A DNA stretch of 64,000 nt from Modestobacter italicus (GCF_019799965.1 NZ_JABGCJ010000007.1:124001-188000); one strand, 5' to 3'. Positions 1-8,419 are shown, counted from the first letter of the stretch. The notes: generated by a model from the letters alone, not told the origin. A program made the numbers and translations.

Positions 1-721
1 GCGAGAGGTTGATGCCGGTGACGATCAGCTGACCCAGGCCGCCGCCGCTGATGAAGGTGGCCAGCGTGGCGGTGCCGACGAGCAGCACCAGGGCGGTACG
101 GACGCCGGCCAGGATCACCGGCACGGCCAGCGGGAGCTCGACCCGCATCAGGACGGCGAACCCGCTCATCCCCATCCCGCGGCCTGCCTCGACCAGCCGC
201 GCGTCGACGCCCTGGAGCCCGACCATGGTGTTCCGCAGCACCGGCAGGACGGTGTAGAGCACCAGCGCCACGACCGCGGAGCGGAACCCGAAGCCCAGCC
301 AGGTGGCCAGCAGCACGAACAGCCCGATCGCCGGCGCGGCCTGGCCGGTGTTGGCCACGCCGAGCACGAACGGGGTGGCGCGACGGAACGGCCCACGGGT
401 GAGCAGCACCCCGAGCGGGATGCCGATCAGCAGCACGATCACCGCGGCGACCAGGGTCAGCCACAGGTGGTCGACGATGCTGCGGCTCAGTGCGTCCCAG
501 CCCAGCTGACGGCTCTCGGTGTCGCTGAGCCCGGCGGTCGCCCGCCAGACGACGAAGGCCAGCACGCCCAGCAGCACCAGGACCGGCTGCACCAGCAGCC
601 CGCGCCAGGCGCCGCGGGAGGTGGCCGAGTCGCCGCGGGCCGGGGCCTGCACCTGGGCGTCGGCGTCGTCGACCTCGGTCTCGGGGTACGCCTGGGCACC
701 CGGCGGGGCGCTCGCCGTCAT
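1..721 (-). CDS. Osmoprotectant-type ABC transporter permease (3' end outside window)
   Basis: About 240 codons are visible, reading left off the window edge. After a polar Ala/Pro-rich N-terminus of about 40 residues come hydrophobic segments and the binding-protein-dependent permease signature with the EAA-like loop (residues near GMGMSGFAVLMRVELPLAVP). This matches the ProW/OpuCB family, inner-membrane permeases for glycine betaine, choline or related quaternary amines. The ATG at 721 overlaps the stop of the upstream ATPase by 4 bases (ATGA), so the two are translationally coupled. Together with the permease at 1904-2545 it gives a two-permease OpuC-like arrangement; the substrate-binding lipoprotein is expected just beyond base 1 but is not seen. 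The exact substrate cannot be read from the sequence. Confidence 0.85.
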   Translation of the reverse strand, partial: MTASAPPGAQAYPETEVDDADAQVQAPARGDSATSRGAWRGLLVQPVLVLLGVLAFVVWRATAGLSDTESRQLGWDALSRSIVDHLWLTLVAAVIVLLIGIPLGVLLTRGPFRRATPFVLGVANTGQAAPAIGLFVLLATWLGFGFRSAVVALVLYTVLPVLRNTMVGLQGVDARLVEAGRGMGMSGFAVLMRVELPLAVPVILAGVRTALVLLVGTATLATFISGGGLGQLIVTGINLS

Positions 722-1911
722 CCCTGCACCTCCTCGCGGGTGCGCTGGATGGCGGCCATCACCGTCTCCACGACCATCACACCGGCCACTCCGCCCCGGC
801 CGGTGACGACGACGCCGCCCTGGCTGGCGGCGAGCATGGTGTCCAGGGCGTCGTTGAGCGTGGAGCGCAGCCCGACCACGGGCAGCTTCTCGTCCACGGT
901 GTCGGGGACGGTGGCGACCCGGGAGAGCTCGGCCACCGATGGCCAGCTGATCGGCCGGCCACGGCGGTCGGTGACGACCACGTACTTCTCCCCGGCGGCG
1001 GTGGCCTGCCGGACGACCTCGGCGGCGTCCGCGCCGGCACGGGTCACCTGCGGGTGGATCAGCTCGACGTCGCTGACCCGGGTGAGGGTCAGCTGCTTGA
1101 GCGTCGCCCCGGCGCCGACGAAGTCGGCGACGTACTCCTCCGCCGGGTCGGCCAGGATGGCCTCCGGGGTGTCGTACTGCACCACGCGGGCGCCGACGTC
1201 GAAGACGACGATCCGGTCGCCGAGCTTGACCGCCTCGTCGAAGTCGTGGGTGACGAAGACGATCGTCTTGCCCAGCTCCTCCTGGATGCGGATCAGCTCG
1301 TCCTGCAGGCGCTGCCGGGTGATCGGGTCGACGGCGCCGAACGGCTCGTCCATCAGCAGCACCGGCGGGTCGGCGGCCAGCGCGCGGGCGACGCCGACGC
1401 GCTGCTGCTGCCCACCGGAGAGCTCGCGGGGGTAGCGGTCGCGGTAGACCTCGGGGTCCAGGCCGACCAGCTCGAGCAGCTCGTCGACCCGGTCGCTGAT
1501 CCGCTGCTTGTCCCACTTGAGCATGCCGGGGACCAGGCCGATGTTGGTCGCCACGGTCATGTGCGGGAAGAGCCCGCCTGCCTGGATGACGTAGCCGATC
1601 CGGCGGCGCAGCTGGTCGGGGTCCTGCCCGGTGACGTCCTCGTCGCCGAGGAAGATCTTCCCGCTGGTGGGCTCGACCAGCCGGTTGAGCATCTTCAGCA
1701 GCGTGGTCTTCCCGCAGCCCGAGGGCCCGACGAACATGACCATCTGCCCGGCCGGGATGTCGAGGTCGACCGCGTCGACGGCCGGCTTGCCCTGGCCGGA
1801 GTAGCGCTTGGTGACGCCCTCGAGCCGGATGGAGACGCCGCTGATCCGGCGCTCGTTGCCCGCTGGCGGCTGGGTGGTGTCGCCGGTGGACGCGGCGATG
1901 GTGTCAGACAC
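718..1911 (-). CDS. Osmoprotectant ABC transporter ATP-binding protein with CBS domains
   Basis: A 397-residue ATPase of the OpuCA/ProV type that powers quaternary-amine import at the cytoplasmic face. Walker A GPSGCGKT is at residues 62-69, the Q-loop near 110, the signature LSGGQ at 164-168, Walker B LLMDEP at 185-190 and the switch His at 222. The last 130 residues resemble a tandem CBS pair, which in OpuA/OpuC family members senses ionic strength or nucleotides. It overlaps the upstream permease by 8 bases and the downstream permease by 4, so the three are one operon read leftward. Length fits the family. Betaine or choline specificity is inferred from family only. Confidence 0.9.
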   Translation of the reverse strand: MSDTIAASTGDTTQPPAGNERRISGVSIRLEGVTKRYSGQGKPAVDAVDLDIPAGQMVMFVGPSGCGKTTLLKMLNRLVEPTSGKIFLGDEDVTGQDPDQLRRRIGYVIQAGGLFPHMTVATNIGLVPGMLKWDKQRISDRVDELLELVGLDPEVYRDRYPRELSGGQQQRVGVARALAADPPVLLMDEPFGAVDPITRQRLQDELIRIQEELGKTIVFVTHDFDEAVKLGDRIVVFDVGARVVQYDTPEAILADPAEEYVADFVGAGATLKQLTLTRVSDVELIHPQVTRAGADAAEVVRQATAAGEKYVVVTDRRGRPISWPSVAELSRVATVPDTVDEKLPVVGLRSTLNDALDTMLAASQGGVVVTGRGGVAGVMVVETVMAAIQRTREEVQG

Positions 1912-2545
1912 GGATGCCCCTCGAGGTGGTCAGACGACCGACCAGCACCAGCACCAGGTCCAGGACCAGGGCCAGCAGGACGATCGCGATGGTCCCGACG
2001 AGCGTGGCGTTCAGTGCGTTCGCACCGCCCAGCCGGGAGAGTCCGGAGAAGATGAAGCTGCCCAGCCCGGGGCCGAGCACGTAGGCGGCGATCGCCGCGA
2101 TGCCCATCACCATCTGGGTGGAGACACGGATGCCGGCGAGGATGACCGGCCAGGCCAGCGGCAGCTCGACCCGGCGCAGCGTGGCCAGCCGGCTCATGCC
2201 GATCCCGCGGGCCGACTCGACCAGTGACCGGTCGACGCCGGCCAGGCCGACGACGGCGTTGCGCAGGATCGGCAGCGTCGCGTAGAAGGTCACCGCGATG
2301 ACCGCCGGGGTGATGCCGAACCCGAAGGGCGCCAGCAGGATGCCCAGCAGCGCGAACGACGGGATGGTCAGGCCCACGGCGGAGACGCCGTTGGCCAGGC
2401 CGGTGACCTTCGCGCTGCGGTAGGCCAGCACGGCCAGCCCGATCGCGATCACGGTGGCCAGCAGCACGCACTGCACGACCAGGCTCACGTGCTGGAAGGC
2501 CTGGAAGGCGATCAGCCCGCGGCGGTCGACCAGGTAGTCCCACAT
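1904..2545 (-). CDS. Osmoprotectant ABC transporter permease (first gene of operon)
   Basis: A 213-residue integral membrane permease of the OpuCB/ProW family, with about five or six hydrophobic segments and the conserved cytoplasmic loop (GIGMSRLATLRRVELPLAWP region) that contacts the ATPase. The start at 2545 (beginning MWDYLVDRRG) is preferred because a GAGAGGGG-type ribosome binding site lies just upstream and family members begin at this Trp/Leu-rich stretch. A longer reading from 2680 would add 45 polar residues and is unlikely. The gene leads the operon, followed by the ATPase and the second permease. Promoter and operator should lie in the divergent gap to its right. Confidence 0.85.
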   Translation of the reverse strand: MWDYLVDRRGLIAFQAFQHVSLVVQCVLLATVIAIGLAVLAYRSAKVTGLANGVSAVGLTIPSFALLGILLAPFGFGITPAVIAVTFYATLPILRNAVVGLAGVDRSLVESARGIGMSRLATLRRVELPLAWPVILAGIRVSTQMVMGIAAIAAYVLGPGLGSFIFSGLSRLGGANALNATLVGTIAIVLLALVLDLVLVLVGRLTTSRGIRV

Positions 2546-2908
2546 CGGCCCACCCCTCTCTGCGTCCGGCACCTGGCCGGACGATCGTCTCGTCGCGTCT
2601 TCACCCTCCGGTCCGGCGCCGGTGGACGGTGGAGCGGACGCCGTCGTGCACCGGGCGTCCTGCTCGGACTCGGGCCCCACCAGGGGGTGGGGTCGTCGCG
2701 GGCGTCGTCAACCGTGTCACGCCGACGGCCTCGCGGCGAGTTGTGGATCATGACGAAGCTGTGACACTGCGCCGTTCGGGACGTTCTGGCGGATGCCCTG
2801 CCCCGATCGGGGTAGGGCGACGGGTCGGTCAGCTCCGTGGTCCCATGCTCCCGGGAGACCATCGACGAGGGACACGGCGGATCGTGTCCCGGTCACAGAG
2901 GAGGACCC
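2546..2908. promoter_or_regulatory. Divergent intergenic region with two inverted repeats
   Basis: This 363-base stretch separates the leftward transporter operon from the rightward STAS gene and should hold both promoters. Two dyads are visible: CCCCACC/GGTGGGG (2675-2681 and 2686-2692, 4-base loop), and a 24-base near-perfect palindrome at 2795-2818 centred on CCCCGATCGGGG with GCCCT/AGGGC flanks and one mismatched pair. Either could be an operator. No convincing gene is seen, and I could not assign -35/-10 boxes with confidence. Confidence 0.45.
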
Positions 2909-3295
2909 ATCAACAGCGTCAGCTCAGCAGCCGACGAGACGCCGTTCGAGGTGGAGCTGGCCGACGGCAGCGAGCCGGGGCAGGTCGTCGCGCACGTGCG
3001 CGGCGAGCTGGACGCCGCCGGCAACCCCCTGCTGCAGCAGTCGCTGCTCCTCGCCCTCCGCCGGGCCGAGCGACTGCTCACCATCGACCTGTCCGGGGTC
3101 ACCTTCTTCGGCTCGGCCGGGGTCACCGCCCTGGTCTGGGTCAGCCAGCACCGGGAGGCGGCCGGCAAGCGGGTGTGCGTCGTGGCCACCAGCCGGATCG
3201 TGACCGGTCCGCTGGAGCTCACCGGCCTGCTCGACCGTCTCGACGTCCAGGGCATGCCGACCGGGTCGGGCACCCCCAGGGCCGACCCGAACTGA
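2909..3295 (+). CDS. STAS-domain anti-sigma factor antagonist (ATC start proposed)
   Basis: A STAS-fold protein of the SpoIIAA/RsbV type, about 128 residues. The motif DLSGVTFFGSAGVTALVW holds the serine that the partner kinase phosphorylates in this family. The unphosphorylated form normally binds the anti-sigma kinase and frees a sigma factor. It lies about 110 bases before an RsbW-like kinase gene, the usual partner. The start is odd: a strong AGAGGAGG at about 2897-2904 is followed by ATC at 2909, and no ATG, GTG or TTG occurs in frame nearby. The only conventional in-frame start is GTG 2837, which would add 24 unlikely residues with no good ribosome binding site. The family call is firm; the start is inference. 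Confidence 0.8.
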   Translation: MNSVSSAADETPFEVELADGSEPGQVVAHVRGELDAAGNPLLQQSLLLALRRAERLLTIDLSGVTFFGSAGVTALVWVSQHREAAGKRVCVVATSRIVTGPLELTGLLDRLDVQGMPTGSGTPRADPN

Positions 3296-3405
3296 TCCGC
3301 CGCCGCCGGGCGTGCCGGGTCCGGTCGGACCCCCCGTGGTGCAGGACGGCGTCCCGTCGGCCACGATGGTGCCGGCGGAGACACCGGCCGACGAGGGGAC
3401 TGAGC

Positions 3406-3888
3406 GTGAGTGCACTGGTCTGGCCCTCGTCACCGATCCCTTCCGAGGACGGTGACGTGTGGCGCTGGGAGCTGCCCACGGTGCACGACGCGTCGCGGGT
3501 CCGGATGGACCTGCGCGCCCGCCTGGCCCACCCCTCGCTGACCGCACGCTCGACCGAGGACGCCCGTGAGGGTCTGCTGCTGGTGTTCGAGGAGCTGTCC
3601 TCGAACGCGCTGCGGCACGGTGGCGGCGCGGTCGAGGCGCTGATCGTCGCGGTGCCCAGCGGCTGGCTGATCGTGCTGACCGACGGCTCCCCGGACGCGC
3701 CGCCGCGGCCGGCGATCGACCGCGACCCGGCCTTCGGCGGCATGGGCCTGCCGATGGTCGCCCAGCTCTCGGTCGACTACGGCTGGTGCAGCGAGCCCGG
3801 CCGCAAGCACGTGTGGGCCCGCCTGCCCTCCGGTCTGACCACCGCCTCGGTGCCACACCCCCGTTCCTCCTCCGGCCCGGCGGCCTGA
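3406..3888 (+). CDS. RsbW/SpoIIAB-like ATP-binding regulatory kinase
   Basis: A 160-residue HATPase_c protein of the GHKL fold. Visible motifs are the N-box (FEELSSNALRHGG), the G1-like LTDGSPDAPP and the G2 loop GGMGLPMVAQLS. Such proteins act in the cytoplasm as serine kinases and anti-sigma factors in partner-switching modules, phosphorylating STAS antagonists such as the upstream neighbour. The GTG start at 3406 follows GAGGGGAC at good spacing. No sigma factor is adjacent, so its target is unknown; a SpoIIE-type phosphatase at 11299-13218 could reset the STAS protein. It could instead regulate something other than a sigma factor. Confidence 0.82.
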   Translation: MSALVWPSSPIPSEDGDVWRWELPTVHDASRVRMDLRARLAHPSLTARSTEDAREGLLLVFEELSSNALRHGGGAVEALIVAVPSGWLIVLTDGSPDAPPRPAIDRDPAFGGMGLPMVAQLSVDYGWCSEPGRKHVWARLPSGLTTASVPHPRSSSGPAA

Positions 3889-3906
3889 CCGCACCACCCG
3901 GTCCGC

Positions 3907-4338
3907 TCAGCCGCCGACGACGGTCACCTCGGTGAAGCCCTCGTCGGTGCTCGGGGGGACCAGCCGGCCGGCAGCGCTGAACAGCCCGACCAGCGGCACC
4001 CGCGCGCGGCCCTCGCGGGCCTCGTTGCGCGCCCGGCAGGTCTCGACCGGGACGTCGAGGAACACCACCCGGACCGGGACGCCGGCCGCCGCCGCCAGCG
4101 CGATCAGGGGTGCCCGCTCGGCGGGCGAGGGCGAGGTGTTGTCCACGACCACGCTGGCGCCCTCGGCCAGCAGGCCGGCCACCACCCGCTGCTGACGGGC
4201 CTCGCGGTGCCGGGCGTTGGGCCAGTGGTCCTTGCTCACCACGACGTGGCTGCCGGCCAGGTGGTCGGCCACCCAGGTGGACTTGCCCGACCCCTGCAGC
4301 CCGACCATCACCACCAGCTCCTGGCCGCCCGCACCCAC
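3907..4338 (-). CDS. Small P-loop kinase (AAA_33/zeta-like)
   Basis: About 143 residues beginning almost at the P-loop (MVGLQGSGKSTW), followed by a strand and the DNTSPSPAERAPLI region and VVFLDVPVETCRARN, the pattern of small nucleotide/polyphosphate-type kinases of the AAA_33/zeta-like group. The substrate is unknown. The GTG start at 4338 is chosen because the P-loop is normally within 15-20 residues of the start; longer in-frame readings add low-complexity sequence. The ribosome binding site is weak, so the start is uncertain. It is transcribed alone, convergent with the kinase gene at 3406-3888. Confidence 0.65.
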   Translation of the reverse strand: MGAGGQELVVMVGLQGSGKSTWVADHLAGSHVVVSKDHWPNARHREARQQRVVAGLLAEGASVVVDNTSPSPAERAPLIALAAAAGVPVRVVFLDVPVETCRARNEAREGRARVPLVGLFSAAGRLVPPSTDEGFTEVTVVGG

Positions 4339-4489
4339 CGGGGCATCATCCCGCGCCCGGCACCCCTGTGACCTGGCCGTCGCGACCTGACCGTCGTGAC
4401 GTCGGAGTCGCAGGTCAGCGGCCAGCGGGGGTTCGACCACCGCCGCGGCGGGCAGTGAGGACCAGTTGCCCGCGATCTGAGGAGGAGCC

Positions 4490-4837
4490 GTGTTCCCGGC
4501 CGAGAACATCCGTGACTGGCGCACGCTGAACGTGATCGACCCGGACGGGAGCAAGATCGGCACCCTCGAGTCGGTGTACGTGGACACCGCCACCGACCAG
4601 CCGTTCTTCGCCGCCGTCGTCACCGGCTTCATCGGCCGGCACAAGCTCACCTTCGTGCCGCTCACCGACGCCACCGTGGCACCGGACCACGTGCGGGTCG
4701 CCGTCCCGAAGGACCTGGTGAAGAACGCCCCGTCGATCGACACCGACGGCGAGCTCACGGTCGAGCAGGAGCCCGACGTCTTCGCGCACTACTCGCTGCC
4801 CTACACCCCCGGCGTCCGCCGGCTCGCCCGCCGCTGA
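4490..4837 (+). CDS. PRC-barrel domain protein
   Basis: A 115-residue soluble protein. The first 80 residues (WRTLNVIDPDGSKIGTLESV, then FIGRHKLTFVPL) match the PRC-barrel fold, a small beta-barrel found in ribosome maturation factor RimM, photosynthetic reaction centre H subunits and many stress-linked actinobacterial proteins. The GTG start at 4490 follows GAGGAGGAGCC. Its role here is unknown, and the neighbours (P-loop kinase and NYN protein) give no clear hint. Confidence 0.75.
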   Translation: MFPAENIRDWRTLNVIDPDGSKIGTLESVYVDTATDQPFFAAVVTGFIGRHKLTFVPLTDATVAPDHVRVAVPKDLVKNAPSIDTDGELTVEQEPDVFAHYSLPYTPGVRRLARR

Positions 4838-4927
4838 TCGAAGGACCCCCGTGCCCCCCACCACTCGCACGCTCGTGGCGGGCCCCTGCACGGGGGCCGA
4901 AGAGGGAGCCGGGCGCCGCCGCTGGGC

Positions 4928-5734
4928 CTAGCTGCGGCGGGAGGTGAAGAGGCCGGCGGCGTCGCGCAGGCTCTTGGTCGGCTTGAGCCAGGCGCCGTCC
5001 ACCGGCAGGGCGTCCAGCCGCACCCGGTCCAGCGGCTCGACGAACGCCCCGGGGACGTCCTCGATGTCGATGAACTGCAGCAGCTCCGAGCTGATCGCGT
5101 AACCTGCGACCTCGCTGAAGGCGACGACCACGACCTCGGTGCCCGACCGCGCGAGGTCCTCCAGCGGCTCGGCGAAGTTGCGGCCGTCCCCGGAGAAGAC
5201 GACCAGCCGGCGCAGCTGGTGGCTGTGCGCCCGCACGCTGATGTGGTCCAGCATCGACTGGTCGATGTCGTCGTCGGGCTGCAGCTTCGGCCGGGCGAAC
5301 ACCGCGTAGCCGAAACTGCGCAGCGCCTCCACCCAGCGCTGCAGCGACGTGGCGTGCTGCGGCGGCACGTTGGCGAAGACGCAGGCCTCCACCTCGGGCT
5401 GCTGCGCGGCCCCCGGGTCGCCCGCGCCGTCGACGAACCAGGCGGCGATCGCGTCGAACCGCGGCCGGGACGCCGCCGTGGGACGGGCCCCGATCACGTT
5501 CGCCAGGGTCATGTCGATGTTCGGTGCGTCCCAGACCAGCAGGTCCAGCGGCTGGCGGGCGTCCTCGCCCCAGCCGTTCACCGTCGCGTCGAGCATGTCC
5601 CGGGCCCCGTCCTGGTCATCGGTCACAGGGGCAGTCTGCCCAACGGCGTCCAGTGGCGGCTGCGGCGCACCGGCCGGGACGGGCCGAGGCGGCCCTGGCG
5701 GGGCGGTGGCCCGGCGCCGTCGTCGCTCGTTCAC
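4928..5734 (-). CDS. NYN-domain (PIN-like) nuclease family protein
   Basis: A 268-residue protein with a disordered Pro/Arg-rich first 45 residues, then a NYN-type fold: LLVWDAPNIDMTLANV (first acidic residue), a central DDDIDQSMLDHI acidic cluster and LVVFSGDGRNFAEPL, the SGDxxF motif. NYN domains are metal-dependent RNases. The GTG at 5734 shares 4 bases with the stop of the AidB-like gene (GTGA), so it is translationally coupled to it. A shorter start at the GTG of the VTDDQDG region (residue 36) is possible. Coupling with AidB suggests, but does not prove, a role in nucleic-acid damage. Confidence 0.75.
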   Translation of the reverse strand: MNERRRRRATAPPGPPRPVPAGAPQPPLDAVGQTAPVTDDQDGARDMLDATVNGWGEDARQPLDLLVWDAPNIDMTLANVIGARPTAASRPRFDAIAAWFVDGAGDPGAAQQPEVEACVFANVPPQHATSLQRWVEALRSFGYAVFARPKLQPDDDIDQSMLDHISVRAHSHQLRRLVVFSGDGRNFAEPLEDLARSGTEVVVVAFSEVAGYAISSELLQFIDIEDVPGAFVEPLDRVRLDALPVDGAWLKPTKSLRDAAGLFTSRRS

Positions 5735-7371
5735 GAGCGCGCCCCGGTCGGCTCGACCGCGGACCGGTCGACCAGCTGCCGCACCGGGACGCCGGGTGGC
5801 AGGGTGCCCAGCACCCCGCCCCAGTCCCCGGCCAGCCGGGTGGCGCAGAAGGCGTCGGCGACGGCGGCCGGGGCGTGCCGCAGCAGCAGCCCGGCCTGCA
5901 GGCAGACGGCGAGCAGGCCGGCGATCCGGCGGGCGCGCAGCGGCAGCTGCTCGGGGTCGGCGAGCTCCGCGCCCAGCCCGGCCAGCGCGGCGTCGTACCG
6001 CGGGTCGGCGCCGCGGGCCAGCTCCAGCTCCGCGCGCACCGCGGCCAGCGCCGGCGACCCGGAGCCCAGGGCCCGCAGCACGTCCAGGGCGATGACGTTG
6101 CCCGACCCCTCCCAGATCGAGTTGAGCGGGGCCTGCCGGTAGAGCCGCGGCATCCCGGACTCCTCGACGTAGCCGTTCCCGCCGAGCACCTCCAGCGCCT
6201 CGGCGACCGCGGTCGGCGTGCGCTTGCAGACCCAGAACTTCGCCACCGCACCGGCCAGCCGGAGGTAGTCGCGCTCACCGGCGTCCTGGGCGGCGGCCAG
6301 CCGGACCGCCAGCGCGGTCGCCGCCTCGCTCTCCAGCGCCAGGTCGGCCAGCACGTTCTGCATCAGCGGCTGGTCGACCAGCCGGGCCCCGAAGGCCGAG
6401 CGGTGCCGGGCGTGGTGCACCGCCTGGGTGAGCGCGGCCCGCACCGTGGCCGCCGACCCCAGCACGCAGTCCAGCCGGGTGGTCGCCACCATCTCGATGA
6501 TCGCCGGCACGCCCCGGCCGGGCTCGCCGACCAGCCAGCCGGTGGTCCCGTCGAACTCCACCTCGCTCGAGGCGTTGGACCGGTCGCCGAGCTTGTCCTT
6601 GAGCCGCTGCAGCCGGAAGACGTTGCGTTCCCCACCCGGGAGCACCCGGGGCACCAGGAAGCAGCTCAGCCCCTCGCCGGTCTGCGCGAGCACCAGGAAC
6701 AGGTCGCTCATCGGCGCCGAGGTGAACCACTTGTGCCCGGTCAGCGACCAGCTGCCATCGCTCCCCGGGACGGCGCGGGTGGTGTTGGCCCGGACGTCGG
6801 AGCCGCCCTGCTTCTCCGTCATGCCCATGCCGGCGACCAGCCCGCGCTTGGTCTGCGGATCGGCCAGCCCGAACTGGTAGCTGCGGCTGGTCAGCCCGGG
6901 CTCCAGCGCCGCGGCCAGGTCGGGGGCGGCACGCAGCGCCGGGACGGCGGCGTAGGTCATCGTCACCGGGCAGCCGTGGCCGGCCTCCACCTGCGTCCAG
7001 CCCAGGTAGCCCACCGCACGGCGGACGTGCGCGTGCCGGTCCCCGGCCGCCTGCTCGGCCCACGGCGCACCGGCCAGGCCGTGGTCGAAGGCTGCGCCCA
7101 TCAGCTCGTGCCAGGCGGGGTGGAACTCCACCTCGTCGACCCGGTGGCCGTAGCGGTCGTGGGTGCGCAGCCGGGGCGGGTGCTGGTCGGCCAGCCGGGC
7201 CCACTCCTGCGCCTGCTCGCTGCCGGCCAGGGCGCCCAGGTCGGCCAAGGAGTCCAGCGCCGCCTGGTCCGCGTGCCGCCGGCAGGCCTCGGCCAGCGCG
7301 GCGTCCCCGGCGATCGGGTCGTGCCCGACCAGCGGTGGCACCTGGTTGGTCACCTCGTGCGTGACGCTCAT
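5731..7371 (-). CDS. aidB: AidB-like acyl-CoA dehydrogenase family flavoprotein
   Basis: A 546-residue flavoprotein of the acyl-CoA dehydrogenase superfamily, closest to E. coli AidB (about 540 residues), an alkylation-damage-inducible DNA-binding flavoprotein. The signature GMGMTEKQGGSDVRANTT, the long N-terminal domain (about residues 1-180), FTSAPMSDLFLVLAQ and WEGSGNVIALDVLRAL are typical of AidB rather than short-chain enzymes. The ATG at 7371 (MSVTHEVTNQ) fits the family N-terminus; a longer open frame upstream is rejected. It overlaps the downstream NYN gene by 4 bases. Its natural substrate is unclear even in E. coli. Confidence 0.87.
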   Translation of the reverse strand: MSVTHEVTNQVPPLVGHDPIAGDAALAEACRRHADQAALDSLADLGALAGSEQAQEWARLADQHPPRLRTHDRYGHRVDEVEFHPAWHELMGAAFDHGLAGAPWAEQAAGDRHAHVRRAVGYLGWTQVEAGHGCPVTMTYAAVPALRAAPDLAAALEPGLTSRSYQFGLADPQTKRGLVAGMGMTEKQGGSDVRANTTRAVPGSDGSWSLTGHKWFTSAPMSDLFLVLAQTGEGLSCFLVPRVLPGGERNVFRLQRLKDKLGDRSNASSEVEFDGTTGWLVGEPGRGVPAIIEMVATTRLDCVLGSAATVRAALTQAVHHARHRSAFGARLVDQPLMQNVLADLALESEAATALAVRLAAAQDAGERDYLRLAGAVAKFWVCKRTPTAVAEALEVLGGNGYVEESGMPRLYRQAPLNSIWEGSGNVIALDVLRALGSGSPALAAVRAELELARGADPRYDAALAGLGAELADPEQLPLRARRIAGLLAVCLQAGLLLRHAPAAVADAFCATRLAGDWGGVLGTLPPGVPVRQLVDRSAVEPTGARS

Positions 7372-7406
7372 CCCCGCACCGTACGAGACCGGAGCGGCCG
7401 CCCGGC

Positions 7407-7808
7407 TCAGGTGGTGACGGTGACCAGCCGCTTGAGCGCGAGCAGCGCCAGCGGTGCGTAGCCGACCACCAGCGGGGCGAACCCGCTGACCCGCAGGCCG
7501 GCCGTCGTCCCGCCGTCCGGGCCGGGGCTCACCCAGTGCAGCAGCCCGAGCCGGGTCGGGCCGACCACGACCTGCCAGGCCCACCGCCGCTCGGCAGCGG
7601 AGACCTCGTCCACGACGAAGGGCACCGAGGTGCGCAGCGGGTCGTACACCCGGCCGGACATCCCCGGGACGAGCTCGGCTGCACTGGCCTCCACCCGGCT
7701 GATCTGCGGGGACCACTCCGCCCAGCGGGCCGGGTGCAGGTAGCGGTCCCAGACCTCGGCGGGGTCGACCGGGCCGGTGGCGTGCAGCGTCAACAAGGTC
7801 ATCTGCAT
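7407..7808 (-). CDS. SRPBCC-family (polyketide cyclase/START-like) protein
   Basis: A 133-residue protein with the SRPBCC helix-grip pattern: WDRYLHPARWAEWSP near the N-terminus, GMSGRVYDPL in the middle and a C-terminal amphipathic helix (PLALLALKRLV). These bind hydrophobic ligands in a deep pocket. No ligand can be predicted. The start could be 7808 or the second ATG at 7802. It lies 35 bases upstream of aidB on the same strand and may be co-transcribed. A parS-like palindrome sits 13 bases upstream of its start. Confidence 0.68.
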   Translation of the reverse strand: MQMTLLTLHATGPVDPAEVWDRYLHPARWAEWSPQISRVEASAAELVPGMSGRVYDPLRTSVPFVVDEVSAAERRWAWQVVVGPTRLGLLHWVSPGPDGGTTAGLRVSGFAPLVVGYAPLALLALKRLVTVTT

Positions 7809-7820
7809 CCAGTGCCCCGT

Positions 7821-7836
7821 GGTTCCACGTGGAACC
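7821..7836. other. parS-like ParB-binding site 1
   Basis: Perfect 16-base palindrome, GTTCCACGTGGAAC core at 7822-7835 with G/C flanks, in the 59-base gap between two divergent genes. It differs from the well-known Bacillus parS (TGTTTCACGTGAAACA) only at the T:A pairs changed to C:G beside the CACGTG centre. The same core recurs at 30225 and 42395. Confidence 0.8.
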
Positions 7837-7867
7837 CCTGTCCAGTCACCCAGACGGGACGACGATC

Positions 7868-8419
7868 ATGGACGACGTGCCGCCGACTCCCCCCACCGCT
7901 CCGTCGCCGCCGGTCCTCCGGGCCATGACCGCCGACGACTGGCCGGCCGTCCGGGAGGTGTACGCGGCCGGGATCGCCACCGGCCTGGCCACCTTCGAGA
8001 CCGAGCCGCCGGCCTGGACGGCGTTCGACGCCACCCGGCTGCCCGGCCACCGGCACGTGGCCACCGACGACTCCGGCGCGGTGCTCGGCTGGGTGGCCTG
8101 CAGCCGCGAGTCGCCGCGCGACGCCTACGCCGGGGTGGTCGAGCACTCCGTCTACGTGGCCCCGGAGGCGCAGGGCCGCGGCGTGGGTCGGCTGCTGCTG
8201 CAGGGGCTGGTCGACTCGACCGAGGCCGACGGCATCTGGACGATCCGCTCGGCGGTCTTCCCGGCCAACACCGGCAGCCTCGCGCTGCACGAGCGGCTCG
8301 GCTTCCGGGTGCTGGGCCGGCGCGAGCGGGTCGGCCGCCGCATCGTCGACGGCCGCGCCACCTGGCACGACGTGCTGCTCGTCGAGCGCCGCAGCCGGGT
8401 CGTCGGCTGGGTGGACTGA
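7868..8419 (+). CDS. GNAT-family N-acetyltransferase (phosphinothricin/methionine sulfone type)
   Basis: A 183-residue GNAT enzyme. The acetyl-CoA loop VAPEAQGRGVGRLLLQGL is clear, as are the N-terminal LRAMTADDWPAVREVYAAGI and C-terminal NTGSLALHERLGFRVLGRR blocks. Sequence style resembles the phosphinothricin/MnaT group, which acetylates amino-acid analogues using acetyl-CoA. The ATG at 7868 (MDDVPPTPP) is preferred over an in-frame start at 7829 that would fall inside the parS-like palindrome. It is monocistronic; substrate not determined. Confidence 0.82.
   Translation: MDDVPPTPPTAPSPPVLRAMTADDWPAVREVYAAGIATGLATFETEPPAWTAFDATRLPGHRHVATDDSGAVLGWVACSRESPRDAYAGVVEHSVYVAPEAQGRGVGRLLLQGLVDSTEADGIWTIRSAVFPANTGSLALHERLGFRVLGRRERVGRRIVDGRATWHDVLLVERRSRVVGWVD

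Noticed and set aside
2765-2818. SigF-type promoter (GTTC ... GGGGTA) before the STAS gene
   Set aside because: The spacer of about 22 bases is too long for the usual 15-17, so no promoter is claimed.
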